Assembly: GCF_024679245.1 (NCBI RefSeq)
Contig: NC_090174.1
Location: 48,929,974-48,993,973 of the forward strand
DNA length: 64,000 nt
Direction: 5' to 3'
Source: Pseudorasbora parva
Lineage: Eukaryota; Chordata; Actinopteri; Cypriniformes; Gobionidae
Every line of letters starts with the position of its first letter. Within the stretch, counting starts at the first letter, position 1. The translations under genes were made by a program, and so were the position numbers. Shown here in pieces: positions 14,268 through 26,036 of the stretch. The notes below the pieces were generated by a model. That model did not search any database. It saw nothing but the letters and a program-made list of their open reading frames with translations, and had not been told where the DNA came from.

Positions 14268-15222
14268 TGGCCTATTTATATATATATTTATTTATTAGGA
14301 TGGGTGTTGTGTCATCTCCAGGAAATGTAATTTTTCCACACCTAATACAAACAAAATGACTTGTGCTTCAGATTGCGCTACCAATAATACATTTCCATTG
14401 CTTTAGAGTAGGTCATGGGGTAGGTAATCAATAATTCAATAAAATCATAATCAATAAATGTAATTTCTTATTTTTTTGTTTCAGTATTTATTTATTGAAA
14501 CTTAATGTTGTTAATGTTGTTAGTCTACAGTTTCTGAATGTTATTTATAAAAGCACTTCTGTTATTCATGATTAAGTATCGTATTTAATGGGAACTTTAT
14601 TAGTTTTTTTTTTTATTGGGAACCTTATTAGTTACTTGAGGCAAAAGTAGTTAGAATGAAGAATAAACTGAAATTCATGGCATTTCAACAACTAACTACG
14701 ATAAAATGATTCCCCCTTTGCTTTCTGTTACAGTATAAAAATATATATAAAATTTCATATTTGCTAAAGCTATCAAGATGATCTAAATAAAAAAGGGGAA
14801 ATGAGCAATTTCAATTCTAATATCATCTGTCATGGCTGATACGTGAAAGTTAAACAAACAAAAAAACATTAAAAACAATCAATTTATGCAATTTTCTTTC
14901 TCAGTGCTCCTCTATAAAGCTAATTGCAATTCAAAGGTTCAGTCAGATTTTCGTGTGTGTGTATGTGTGGAATGCATCGCTCATGAGTAAAGAGTGTAAT
15001 ATGTTATAGTAGAATGAAAATCCCCTGACAGCCTAGTGCTTGCCTGCTGGCTAACAAGTAAACCAGTTCACTGTGTCTCTCCAGCCCATGCCAAACTGGC
15101 TCACAGAGTCTGATTCAAGCACTTCATTTTAGCACCAAACACTCATCTGAATGACAATTGACTGAACGATGTGTTATTTTAGAGCAACAACTGTTTCATG
15201 CATGACACAAACAGTCCATTAC
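14268..15222. other. unc13b intron 2 sequence, nothing recognised
   Basis: AT-rich, with no repeat end, RNA gene or exon that I can support. Confidence 0.4.
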
Positions 15223-18200
15223 CTGGAGGTCCTTGTAGTTTGGCCTTTTTCACTGAAAAGGAAAGAAAAAAAGACCAAGTAAGAGAAAGCCACAAATAGC
15301 AGGAAATTTTGATTTATTTATTTATTGCAGAAATACAATACCTGATGAAAGGAACAAAATACAGACACAGACAAAACACTACTGCTTCATTAAATGTTTT
15401 AAACACATACGTCCGACTCCAGAGCGAGTTCGAACAAAGGACACGGTTCAATCGCAAAAAAACAACCTGTTATGCGCTGGCCCATAGCCTGTACAAATTA
15501 TTATTAACCCTCTCCAAAATGATATCCATTAAGCCTACCTAGAGAAAGTGTTAGCATTAACAGTGTGCATTTCAATGGCAGCTGTTCAGCTGACACAAGA
15601 CTCCCAAAAGCAAGCAATCATTGTTCAAGGGACACAGACATTTTGGAGTCATTTAGGCCAATCATCTGAACCATAATGGCCATGTGACTAATTATTTTTA
15701 AAAAATGAGCACAGAAAAATGTCATAATGACAACACTGATTAACTGACAGTACCACAAGTACATGACAGTCCCAAACTGCTTAGTGGAAATCAATCATCC
15801 TATCTAAGGACTTAAAAAAAAAAAACTTGGCTTTTCAAACAGTCGGGAACATAGGACTTATGGGGGGCACTAGGTGGTCCATGGAAAATGAGAGAAATTG
15901 TGTTTAAATTGAGTTTAACACAATATTTCTGGTCACAATATTTCAAGTTCAAAATCATGAGATTAATCAATTAATTTCTTCAAGTTCATTGCCAGCCCTG
16001 GTTTAAAAAAGTAAGAAATAAAAAAACATCTGTTTTTTTAAATCAGCACTACGTAACTTTTCAACCTTCATAATATATTTTCAAGACTCTTGTGATAATA
16101 TCGACTTACAATAGGTTGAAGGACACGTCTGCCATAGCCTGACGGGGTCTGTATCGTTTTTAATCGTACTTTTAAACTTCTGGTTTCGGGTAGTACCCCA
16201 AGAACAAAAATAACTACAAAATACGACTGCTTCACGGCATATACGTCACTTCCACCAACACCCACACTTCCTTGAATTCGGACATGCAAGCCCTCGTTTG
16301 TTTGTCGGATGTTATAGTCATGTCCGAAGCAGCACAGAAAAATAAGAAAACAAAGGTTTTGTTGGAGGAAAGCAATAAGAGGAAACGAAAAAGTGATCGG
16401 ATTAAAGTCAAGGCGAGGATCAACACTGGGCCAGCGTTTGCTCGTTGGCGTGAGCTGAAGGAGGCGTGCCCAACTGATGCTGTCTTGGCTGTCATGCTTG
16501 CGATGGTTATTACCCATCACTCAAACATTGAATTGAAGTATCATATAGATTCTGTCAAACGGTAACAAATAGACTAGGCTACTATAATGACGCTGGATTG
16601 TAAACGTGAGCATCGCGATCATTTGGTGTTTGAAAAAAATAAAACCCATTAAAATTATATTCATATGACATGCTGAAAAATATGCCACTGTACCTGGAAT
16701 GAAGACACTTCACACGCGACGCAAGCAGAACTCCTGCATGTGAACAGTGTTCAGGGTAACTGTTAGTGATGCACGGGTCGGCTTTTTTCCAACCCGCGGG
16801 TCCCACTTTTATGAAATTATTTTGCCCACCCCACACCACTGTATATATTTTTACAACCCGCCCCACACCCGCGACCATTAAATAGACATACGGGGTCCGC
16901 GGGTTATGAGACAACCCGCTCATCACTAGTTCAGGGCTATCATGGTTGTCATGTCAACAAATGCACGTGCACATCTCCTGATGTAGGATGACAGAGTTTA
17001 CGACAGTAGTAGAGGTCAATATTTTTTTGGACCCCGAAAGCAAAAGTTACCTAGTGCTGATTTAAAGATTGATACAATGCAAAGTAAAAATGTGATAATA
17101 ACTTCATTAGAAATGTTGCCTTGGCAATAAACTGAAATAAAATAAGTTGAAATACTACAAATACTAATTACCAAATCTACAACTGATATAAATAAACAAA
17201 CATAAGCTACAATTCAAAAGAAAACTGAAAATATAAAAGTAATAGCTAAATATTAATAAAAGCTAATATAAATAATACTAAAATAACTCTGTTTAGCACA
17301 GTGAGGATACAAGTCAACAATGTAATTTGAGAGATAATGTTTCTTTATATGAAAAAGACAAGATAATAGGTTTAAAATGCCATCTTGGAGAACAAGATCA
17401 CAACAAGGATGATAACTACAACCATAACGATAAGAATAGTTAGATTTAGAAGCGATATCGTCAGAATGGCTTTCTCAGCTGATGAATGATAAAAACATTT
17501 GCGGCCAATTGGAACGCATCCTGCTTTAAAGAGCTCAAGCATTTAAATGGGTACTTCACCCCAAAAATTCTGCCATCATTTACTTATTATTGTGTTCGGC
17601 AGAAGAAAGAAACTCATAAAGGTTTAGAAAAACTTAAGGTTGAGTAAATAAAAGAATTTTCCTTTTTGGGTGAGCCATCCCTTTAAAGCGGCAGATGGCA
17701 AAACCGCAGCGCTCACTTCTAATAAACAGAATAATATTGTACATTGGTGTGGTGCTGATATAGTTATCGTTCTTGTCGTGGGCTTTACATTTCTTGCAGG
17801 CTTTAAAGGGTTACTTCACCGCTTTTTCATATTAAACTATGTTATTCCCTTAACTAAAACGAGTTGATACATACCTCTCTCGTCTCAGTGCGTGCACTTA
17901 ATCTCTCTGACGCGCGGTGATGATCTGATAGCATTTAGCTTAGCCCACTAAGCCCAGTTCAGTCACTATGGAACCAAACAGAGATCAAGTTAGAAGTACC
18001 AAACACCTCCATCTTTTCCCTATTTAAATACAGTTACACGAATAGTTGAACGATCAAGTATGGTGACAAAATAAAACAATGTACTTCTCTAATCGGATTA
18101 AAAAGGAGAACTATAATGTATGGCGGATTAGCACTTCTGAGAGTACTTCGGCTCGGCGCAGTAAAAAGTCCCGGCTGAAACATCTTTCCTCACACCTCCC

Positions 18201-21200
18201 CCTCACTCTCTCATTTCTGTCAATAGGGAGATGTGAGGGAAGATGTTTCGGCCGGGGCTTTTTACTGCGCCGAGCCGAAGTACTCTCAGAAGTGCTATTC
18301 CACCATACATTATAGTTCTCCTTTTTAATCCGATTAGAAATGCGCCACGTTTTATTTTGTCACCATACTTGATCGTTCAACTACTCGTGTAACTGTATTT
18401 AAATAGGGGAAACGTGGAGGTGTTTGGTACTTCTAACTTGATCTCTGTTTGGTTCCATAGTGAATGAACTGGGCTTAGGGAGCTAAGCTAAATGCTATCA
18501 GATCGTCACTGCCTGTCAGAGAGATTAAGTGCACGCACTGAGACGAGAGAGGTATGCATCAACTCGTTTAAGTTAAGGGAATAACATAGTTTAATATGAA
18601 AAGTCAGTGAAGTATCCCTTTAAAACATAGCAGAAGTCCTGGTGAAGACGACATGCCATTACCTAAACTTTAGTAACTAACTATCGCAATCTTTCGGGAA
18701 AGTAGAAGAGACTTGGAGTAGAAGACGATGCCCAGATCTAATACAAGAAAGATAACGAGATATCCAGCAAGCTTTGAATGCATTTCCTGGTCAGATTAGA
18801 AAAACAGAGGCTACACTGGCATGCACACATGTGAAGCGGCGGCTGCAATCACACAGGCCCACACAGCACCAGATGGCTAGAGGATTACACCGAAGCTCTG
18901 TCCCTCCCCCAACACATCATGCTGTATCCATCTAACTTTCCCCTTGTGCCTGTGTTCCTCTCTACATGTGGAGAACAAACTTCTAAACAAATGAACTGAG
19001 TTCTCAACAATCCAAAGCAACACAAAACACGGCAAATCAAATCTGAAGCGCCAAACTTCTTTTAACCGTAAAACATGGCCTGGAGCAGAACGCTGATATA
19101 AAAGGCAAAACATAATGATCAACTGTTGCATTCACGATGAGAGCAAATCATATTTATATTGTACCATTATCCCAGAATATCTCTCTATTCATCATCGAGA
19201 TGTCAGTCTCTTTTGATTTTCTCTATATGCTTCCTCTCTCATGACGGCTGACAGCATGACAGATCTTTGTGACACAAAGGACCTCACAGAACAGCAATTT
19301 ACTCTAGTCCAGACAAACTAAAATCAATTGTATTGGATTTATAAAGAGAGGAATCTTCTATAGATTATTCTAAAATTGATGGCATTCTCACAGTACATGC
19401 ATGCATACTGCCACTGGAAATATTCAGTTTACATACATTTACTTTTAAGGGCAGAATATTTAGCTGCTCTAAACTAAGTCACAGTAGATCAACAGAACTG
19501 ATCAATTAATTAGACTTTTACATTTTATGAAGAACTGTGAGTGGTGCTTTGCATGCAAAAGCAGTCACCACTATTCTAAGGTATTCTAGGTGGTTGCCAC
19601 CAGTGGTTTTAACAGTTTAATTCACAATGAAACAGAAGGAGCAACATGTTTTTCTTCCATATTGTGAAGAAAAAGAAAGTAGGGCAGGGACTTGATTCTA
19701 TGCATCAATTGTTGATTGGATTTTGGGATTTAGGAGTTACACTCAAAAATGGAGGAAGATGAACACAAACTTGCAGGGACTGGGTTTAGGAGGATTAAAT
19801 AATTGTATAAGTCCTGCATATGTCACCAGAGAGAAGTCTGTAGTTTTCACCAAAAGAGTCGGTTATGACATTATTATTCATTTTGATTACTTGTAGTGAT
19901 GCGTGTGACATCTGAGAGTATAATCAACCCAAGGACCGTTGGATGAAATTCTGATGCATAAGGCACACAAAATGGGAAACACTTCAGGAGTTTTAAAGTC
20001 ATCATCTGACTGGATGAATTCTATGAGATTTCTGGTTACGTGTGTGTCGTGTTCTTTAATGGTCCACCTGGAAACAAAGCCGTCATGACGCCAAACCCCC
20101 TCAAGGAAGAAGCAATCTGTTGATGGCTTATCAGGATCAATTAAATGCTGGATTATTAAAGTAGTTGAAGTTTGCAGCACCACTGTTGCAGTAAACTTGC
20201 ACAACATTCTTGAATTAATAATTCATTAGCTGCATGCCGGCTTCACATTTAAATGCCCATAAACATGATGCAGAGCAAAACAAACTATGATTGGTCCTTT
20301 TCAGTCAGGTGGCCTCTGGGCTGCGATGGAGTCCAGACATTTTGCCATCAGTCTGAAGGTCTCACTACGCAAGACTAAGTCAATCATGATTCATTTCGAA
20401 CAAATCTTCAATATGACTCAAGAACGAGTTCATCCCAGGACGGACCCATAGGCTTAATGCTACACTGAAAAAAAAGGTGTGTTGGATTTACATGATTTAG
20501 TACATTGGTTCCACATGATTCAATTAAGTTAAACAAACATAATTTGTTCTACATAACTTCAACATCATGGAATGAAGTAATTTTTAAGTAACCCAATTGA
20601 GTAGTCTCAAAATTATTTTAACATGGCTTCCTAAGAACAGTGGTGTGCACAGGGGGGCTTGAGACCCTGCCTCTTTAATCAAATCACATGCTTAATTTGT
20701 TTTTGTATATTTTAGTGGTCACTTGACTGATTTATAAGACTGCACAAGCTAACTTTCATTCTATTAACCAGCAATAGCACATAATAAACATGTCAAGTGC
20801 TATGTATGAAATGCTCTTTAAAGGGGGGGGTGAAACACTCAGTTTCAGTCAATCTCATGTCAATCTTGAGTACCTATAGAGTAGTATTGCATCCTTCATA
20901 TCTCCGAAAAGTCTTTAGTTTTATTATATTTATAAAATAAATATAGGCTGTACCGAGTCTTTCCGGAAAAAAACGAGCGCCTGGAGGGGTTGAGCGGTGA
21001 GGTCCTCAAGCGTGGAGAAACCCATGGCTATCGATTCTCAGCTAATACAGATAATGATCCAGAATCATTCGGAGGCTGAAATAAACTGAACAGGAGAAAC
21101 AGCAACAGCAGGACGTCCGTCTCTGTGGTACTGTATTTAGTGGCCTGTCAACATTTGTGTGTGTTTACTCGCAGTTTATGAGGACATGATTCGGTTTATG

Positions 21201-24200
21201 GACTAGTGTATGCAACTAAACAGCAGTGGCCATGGAAATCCACTTTGAGACGCGACTGAAGCGATGTTGTGAAGCTTCCCGTCATTTCTGCGTTCAAATC
21301 GGTTCAAATGCAGCGCTGCCTTCCCGGAATGCTGTGCTGAAGCGTTGAAGTAGCTTGATGTCACCCATAGGAATAAAGTGGAGCGCGGCGCGGACTATAA
21401 CGACATAAGTGTTCACGGACGACTGGATCTGCAGCTGAGCGAGTGTTTACGGGCGTGCATTTCCTCTCTCGCTCTACTCACGCGCGCGCACCCTACCGGG
21501 AGAAGAGCCCGTACGGCCCATACAAGGACCTTCCGCTCTGTTCACGTCAAGTCGAGCCATACTCGAAAAAAACTCTCTGAAACTTGTGAGAAACCGGAAG
21601 GAGTATTTTTAACACAGAAATACTCCATCAAACATCCAACATTAGTTTTTGAAACTTTGTCTATGTTTAGGATGGGAATCCAAGTCTTTAACAGTGTAAA
21701 AAGCTCAGTATGCATGAAACAGCATTTCACCCCCCCTTTAATGACATGCTGTCTCAGTCCACAGCCTAAGCAATCGCTCCGCTCTTCTCCACTATAGTAA
21801 CCCAGTATAATTTAAATGATTCTAATTATTCCAACATAATTAAACATTAAACACTATTAAACAATATAGTCTCCCCCTTATCTAATTTTCCACAAAAAAC
21901 ACATAAAATAACACTTAAGTTCAACATTTTTACTCTTTTCGTCAAGTCCCACGCAAAGCATGCTGGGAACTACAGTTTCAGCAAAAATCATGTTCGAGTA
22001 CTTGATTGGTTCACATTAACCCCAAATAATATAATCTAGTAGATTGCACATTTAAGAGAATTACATTAATTGAAAGCAAAGAAATCATGTTTAGAAGAGA
22101 AACACAATTTTGTTGGGTAGATTGCAAATAATAAGATTGCGTAAATTGGATAATGTGTGTTTTCCTTTTTTTCTGTGTATGCTGTGTTAACCGGAAATGG
22201 TAATTATCTTGAGTCTTCGGAGTCGTTCGTTCTTTTGTCTCGTGATTTGACAGCTGTATTGGACACATAAATTAGTTAATATTCTCAACCTTCCTTGCAA
22301 ACAAACGTCATTTATTTATACTCCTACAGTTACATGATGCATTTCTCGTCTCAATTTCACATTACTGAATTCATGATAGCACTTTTCCATAACTCGTGAC
22401 GAACAAACAATTCTGACCCAAAGACTAGGCAGGTGAGCTAATCATTTCTGTTTTGTCCAGACTGAATAACTTCAGCCTATTGGGATGTAGTCTTGTGAAG
22501 CCACTAGCCAGACCTTTGGGCTGACAGCACGTCTAGACTCAGCTTTCATTGGCCAAGGACCGGCAAGGATATCTGACTGACATGTAAAGCAACAAATCGC
22601 AGTTTGTTCTGTTCAGTGTCCTTTTTAGGGGGCGTGAAAATGTAACGTTGATGTCCCTACAAAAACAGACCAGTGTCTGTGTGTAACACTTTCGGACGTA
22701 TTTTAAAGTGTCTATGAAAAAAATCAGTGTTTAGTATCCTGATTAGAGCTCATTAGCAACTTTTCCACAGTCGAGCCAGCGCAAGCCAGGGCTTTCAATG
22801 GGCCAGGCTGGGCTGATTACCTCGGATCTGTAGCACTGAGCCCAAAAGGTATTCGGCGGGCCTAAAAACCCTGGCCGCTGGCGCCGAGGAAGCCCCGACG
22901 AGGACAGATTAAGCCCTGGAAGTGACAGTGGAAACGCCACTGGTCCTGGAAACAGGGGAAGCGTGGCTATTGTCACTGACACATTCTTCTTTCATGATGG
23001 GGTTCGTCATCACCGAATCTGTGTTTCCAGGTGTACTGTTAAAGAGCACAACAATTGCTTCTCCTGGGCATTCTATAGAATTCAACCAATCAGATGACGA
23101 CTTCGAAAATCCTGAAGTGTTTCCAGTTATATGCTATATGCATCAGGTACATAGTCTGAGACTGAGCCTGTGACTAATGCATGTGATGTGACAAAAGAAT
23201 GAAAAACCAGCTAAGCAATGAATTGCATTAAATTGCCTGCATTATAGTTTTCTCTTATTCTAAATGTGATCAACACTTGTGTACGTTGATGTGTTGGGAA
23301 TTTGGTTATTACCATGTAACATTTCAATTATATTCTGCTGAAATTACCAAAAATATTAGTTCATTTTGCTGATTGAGACTCAAAGATCCAAATCAGTAAC
23401 ATTGCTATCCATGTTAGGGTGATCTGGATGGTTGATGGGTTTTGACTTACAGGCTCATGTCAAAAGAGCAATCAAGTATCCGTGATATTCACGTTTAGGT
23501 AGGCCTGTTAGATGTAAGAGGATTTTTTTCTGATTCTATTACAGAAAAGTGATCAAGTTTAATGTTTAGGCTTTCGTTTAAATTCCCAACTGCGATTATG
23601 GTACTTAATGGTTCCAGACTTCAATCGAGTATTCTTCGAGCACTGTATTATAAATAAGCTACAACATTTAGGAGTTACAGTAAAGGGCTTCAAAGCTAAA
23701 GTAGAATCGATTAAATCAGCACAACTCTGATATAAAAGTACACTTAAATTGAGTGTCAAAAGTTAGTTCTAGTCAAGCTCAATGGCTACTGAAATAATTT
23801 GCAGTCAACAACAGGTGCACAAATATCACATTTGCAGCGTTTTGTGCGGAAATATATCTCTGATGAGGGTGAAACGCAATAATCCAGGGGAAAATGTGTA
23901 CTTGGTGTCATAAACAATCAAAGCTACAGTAGGACAGCCAGACAGGTGATCACAGCATATGCGGTGCCATAACAATTCAGCAGCGGGAAAACCCGTTAAG
24001 CGCATTAACAGAGAAGACGAGTCGCCTCCAATCCACAGTAGACTAACACACATACGAGTCCGTGTTACACTTGTTCCCCGGTTACACCTGTTCTTGATTT
24101 ATAACTTATATCAAAACCTGTTAGTGTTACTTGTTGCTTTAACCGGCTTCAAGTACATTTCAAGTTTATAGGCTATCACACGTTATTTCAAGAAGCACAT

Positions 24201-24304
24201 AAACACAGTAAAAGGGATATAATGCAATAACAACAACAAAAAACCTAAACAAATATTCAAAGGTTCCAAACACTTCACTTACCTCGCACGCAGAGAAGCG
24301 ACAT
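15223..24304 (-). CDS. unc13b: unc13b (Munc13-2), first two coding exons only
   Basis: Presynaptic vesicle-priming protein of the Munc13 family; its N-terminal C2A region binds RIM and helps dock and prime vesicles at the active zone. Only the extreme N-terminus is in the window. Exon 1 codes from 24304 down to 24283 and ends at a clean GAG|gtaagt donor. Exon 2 is the 30-nt exon 15252 to 15223, between a ttttcag acceptor and an AG|gtaatg donor. Phases agree (1 then 1), giving MSLLCVRVKKAKLQGPPG, which matches the conserved Munc13-1/Munc13-2 start as I remember it, with the Munc13-2 form after LLCV. Intron 1 is about 9 kb. Exon 3 (expected to continue DKFNTYVTLKVQ) was not found between 1 and 15222, so intron 2 must exceed 15 kb and most of the gene lies off the left edge. 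Divergent placement against atosb fits human 9p13 synteny. I cannot tell which teleost paralogue (ba or bb) this is. Confidence 0.85.
15253..16041. other. unc13b intron 1, left part
   Basis: No gene or clear repeat; the ORF at 15309-15542 has no recognisable features. Confidence 0.4.
16320..16565 (+). CDS. transposon-borne basic ORF, homologous to the one at 4713
   Basis: ATG 16320 (an in-frame ATG at 16284 is also possible) to a TAA at 16563. Lys/Arg-rich (KRKRKSDRIKVKARINTGPA), then AFARWRELKE and DAVLAVMLA, aligning with AFQRWRELRD and LLAVFLLD of the other element. The tail after LAVML is not shared and probably reads into intron-like sequence; a gttatt donor candidate is weak. Function unknown. 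Confidence 0.4.
   Translation: MSEAAQKNKKTKVLLEESNKRKRKSDRIKVKARINTGPAFARWRELKEACPTDAVLAVMLAMVITHHSNIELKYHIDSVKR
16757..16928. mobile_element. 172-bp hAT-like MITE with exact target duplication
   Basis: GTTCAGGG repeats at 16749-16756 and 16929-16936. The interior has complementary GTGATGCACGGGT / ACCCGCTCATCAC ends and CCCGC-rich clusters. It is nested in the TTAA element. Confidence 0.7.
17547..17682. mobile_element. short TTAA-flanked MITE
   Basis: TTAA at 17543-17546 and 17683-17686; ends GGGTACTTCACCCC and GGGTGAGCCATCCCT belong to the TAGTTCACCC group. Confidence 0.65.
17807..18619. mobile_element. 813-bp near-perfect foldback element with TTAA flanks
   Basis: TTAA at 17803-17806 and 18620-18623; ends AGGGTTACTTCACC and (AGTGA)AGTATCCCT. 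The two halves are inverted copies of about 390 bp, joined by a spacer of only tens of bases near 18205-18225. For example GGCTCGGCGCAGTAAAAAG (left arm) faces CTTTTTACTGCGCCGAGCC (right arm). No coding content. Confidence 0.9.
18624..20821. other. unc13b intron 1, middle part
   Basis: Includes a dispersed repeat unit on the minus strand (about 19936-20095) and a CACTGAAAAAA-type fragment near 20463. No exon found. Confidence 0.4.
19936..20095 (-). repeat. dispersed repeat, copy 1
   Basis: Its reverse complement matches 22995-23150: both encode in passing ...EF.QSDDDF..PEVFP... and share the CAGATGA(T/C)GACTT core with the CTGAAGTGTTTCC end. Typical of a dispersed cyprinid repeat. Confidence 0.55.
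20822..21737 (+). mobile_element. TTAA-flanked AGGGGGGGTGAAAC element, decayed copy
   Basis: TTAA at 20818-20821 and 21738-21741; ends AGGGGGGGGTGAAACACTC and GCATTTCACCCCCCCT. 916 bp. It shares both ends and interior blocks with the copy in ranbp1 intron 2, including a broken version of its first exon. Confidence 0.85.
21024..21128 (+). pseudogene. decayed copy of the P2X7-like first exon
   Basis: Aligned to 53204-53313, it keeps ATGGCT, ATACAG, ATGATCCAGAATCA, GAGGCTG, GAACAGGAG, CAGCA and GGACGTC, then TCTCTGTGGTAC. Small deletions shift the frame, and the ATG frame stops after 21 codons at a TGA. It is not expressed as the original exon. Confidence 0.6.
21742..24282. other. unc13b intron 1, right part
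   Basis: Includes a GC-rich repeat-like block (22745-22930) leading into the plus-strand copy of the 19936 repeat. Nothing genic seen. Confidence 0.4.
22995..23150 (+). repeat. dispersed repeat, copy 2
   Basis: Inverted relative to 19936-20095; it contains GTGTTTCCAGGTG and CCAATCAGATGACGACTTCG. Confidence 0.55.
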
Positions 24305-25101
24305 TGCTGAGATTTTATTCCAACACAGCAATTATGATTTAATCACCTCCTGTGGCATTTGCCACTTTATTTCCTGCCCTTTCGAAATGATATTTGAAAT
24401 AGCGAGAAACAATCGTAGTTGTTTAAATTCATCATAAAAATAACAGTGAAGTACCGATTGTGTTTGCAACGCGCCTGGGGAACTGTTCGGCGTACCCATG
24501 GCGTTAGTGACATGAGCACGAACCAATCATCTTCAATGAACGGAGAATGTGGGCGGGTCTAAAAGATTGTGCTTCGAATAACGTTTTGCACGCGTACAGG
24601 TGTGTAAAGCCCTCTTTAACCCGCATTTTACAACATCTGTATCCTTAAGCACCATGTCGTTTTTTAACAATTAACATGTAAAAATGTAGGTTTAAACTTG
24701 ATTTCTACAGATTTAATCGGACCTTTAGTGTAATAAACTCTTGCATCAGTCTGACTGTGGTGAAGCATTTGGAGTCAAACGACTTGGAGTTATATACGGA
24801 TTTTGTGGTAACATTCTAGTGCTATCTAGTGGTGACAATATGCTGCTGCAGTTGCTTCTACTTGATTCATATTCTTTTTTTTTTTTTTTTTTTTTCCCAA
24901 AGTAACCGTAAACCCAAACACTCAGACCTGATTTAAACGAAGGCTTTACATGAGCAGAATATATTAAATGGGAAATTCAGGATTAAACTTTTAGTTTTTA
25001 CAATAGAGTATGGTTTAAATTGAAGTGCCTGATTGTTATTTAAATATTTCTACAGTTCTGATGGATTTAGATTGCATGGCTTATAATTTAAGTCGACTTT
25101 T

Positions 25102-25169
<68 letters not shown>

Positions 25170-25700
25170 GAACTGAAAGTATTATTTTTGTGTTGTTAGT
25201 CTGATTATTGTTATCATTACAAACCATTCCCATATGACAAAAACGTTCCTCTTGACTATAATTTGAACACTGGAGGAATTTCTAATTATTTGAGGTGTGT
25301 ACATAACGGCACGTTTTGACTTTAAAATATTCTAAAATAAAAATAAAATAAAGTGAATTAATCAATAAAAAATATATATATTAAAAGTTCATCGTTACAT
25401 AGACACAAACATTTGTCCTGTCGTTATCTATACGTTTCTTCACCAAAGCGGAGTAAAAGGAACTAGCACGTGTACGGGGCGTGGCTTGATAAGACGTTGC
25501 CTGACACGGAACCAATAAGAATCTATTTCGTCGAAATATATTACTGTTATTCAAATATATTCAAAAATCGCATTAGTACTCAAATGTTACTGGTCCGGGG
25601 ACGAGAAAGCGACCAATCGCTTAAATGACAGCCCTTCAGCTGTTCGAACGTCCCTCCTCCTAGTTATTTTTTAGCAAATCCCGGAAGTATTGCTTTTAAA
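24305..25700. promoter_or_regulatory. intergenic head-to-head region upstream of unc13b
   Basis: This stretch lies between the unc13b start codon and the next plus-strand exon. It contains the unc13b 5' leader (no splice acceptor seen close to the ATG), a locally CpG-richer part around 24470-24600, a T-tract at 24873-24896, a (CA)n run at 25103-25167, and a second CpG- and CCAAT-bearing part at 25440-25680 (ACCAATAAG, GACCAATCG). No TATA box is convincing on either strand. Promoter boundaries are inferred, not seen. Confidence 0.4.
25103..25167. repeat. (CA)n microsatellite
   Basis: About 32 CA units in the unc13b-atosb intergenic region. Confidence 0.95.
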
Positions 25701-26036
25701 GGGACAGAATGATTTCATGGGCGAGGGCTTTGGACCAAGAGCCAAGCAGAAAATAGCAGAGGCCCGTTGGCATAGGACGTGGAAAGGAGAAGAAAGGCAA
25801 TAAAAACAGCTTTGTCGACATTTGGAAACCAGGATCCTGTATCCTCATCGGTCAGCTATATCTTCGTTACACTGTGGGATTTCAACGCAGATAGTTTGAC
25901 GTCGATTACACTGAAGATCTTGAGATCCTGCATGCTGTCAAAAATAGCATCAAACTCTTTCTCCAGATATGATGGGAATGTTGGTTTGCTGACTGCTGCA
26001 GTCCTTGTCATTGTCATCGTTGTATGTTTGCTGTGG
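25700..26036 (+). other. putative first exon with a short transmembrane ORF
   Basis: A CCAAT/CpG-rich segment is followed by an exon-like stretch ending in TGG|gtgagt at 26036. Two ORFs occur. The first, from ATG 25717, is 29 codons long and closes at a TAA. The second, from ATG 25932, encodes 35 residues open to the donor in phase 0 and ends in a hydrophobic run (GLLTAAVLVIVIVVCLLW) that looks like a membrane segment. I do not recognise the protein and found no matching next exon. It may be an upstream untranslated exon of atosb, a separate small membrane-protein gene, or chance. Confidence 0.3.

Larger units (their letters stand above)
16042..17061 (+). mobile_element. TTAA-flanked element carrying an RWREL-type ORF
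   Basis: TTAA at 16038-16041 and 17062-17065; ends ATCAGCACTACGTAACTTTT and AAAAGTTACCTAGTGCTGAT are inverted repeats. 1,020 bp with a 172-bp hAT-like insert at 16757. No transposase. The termini are unrelated to those of the element at 4453. Confidence 0.8.

Noticed and set aside
15223..15252. Collagen-type exon (ends GPPG)
   Set aside because: First looked like a Gly-X-Y exon, but the phase join to MSLLCVR gives the Munc13 N-terminus instead.
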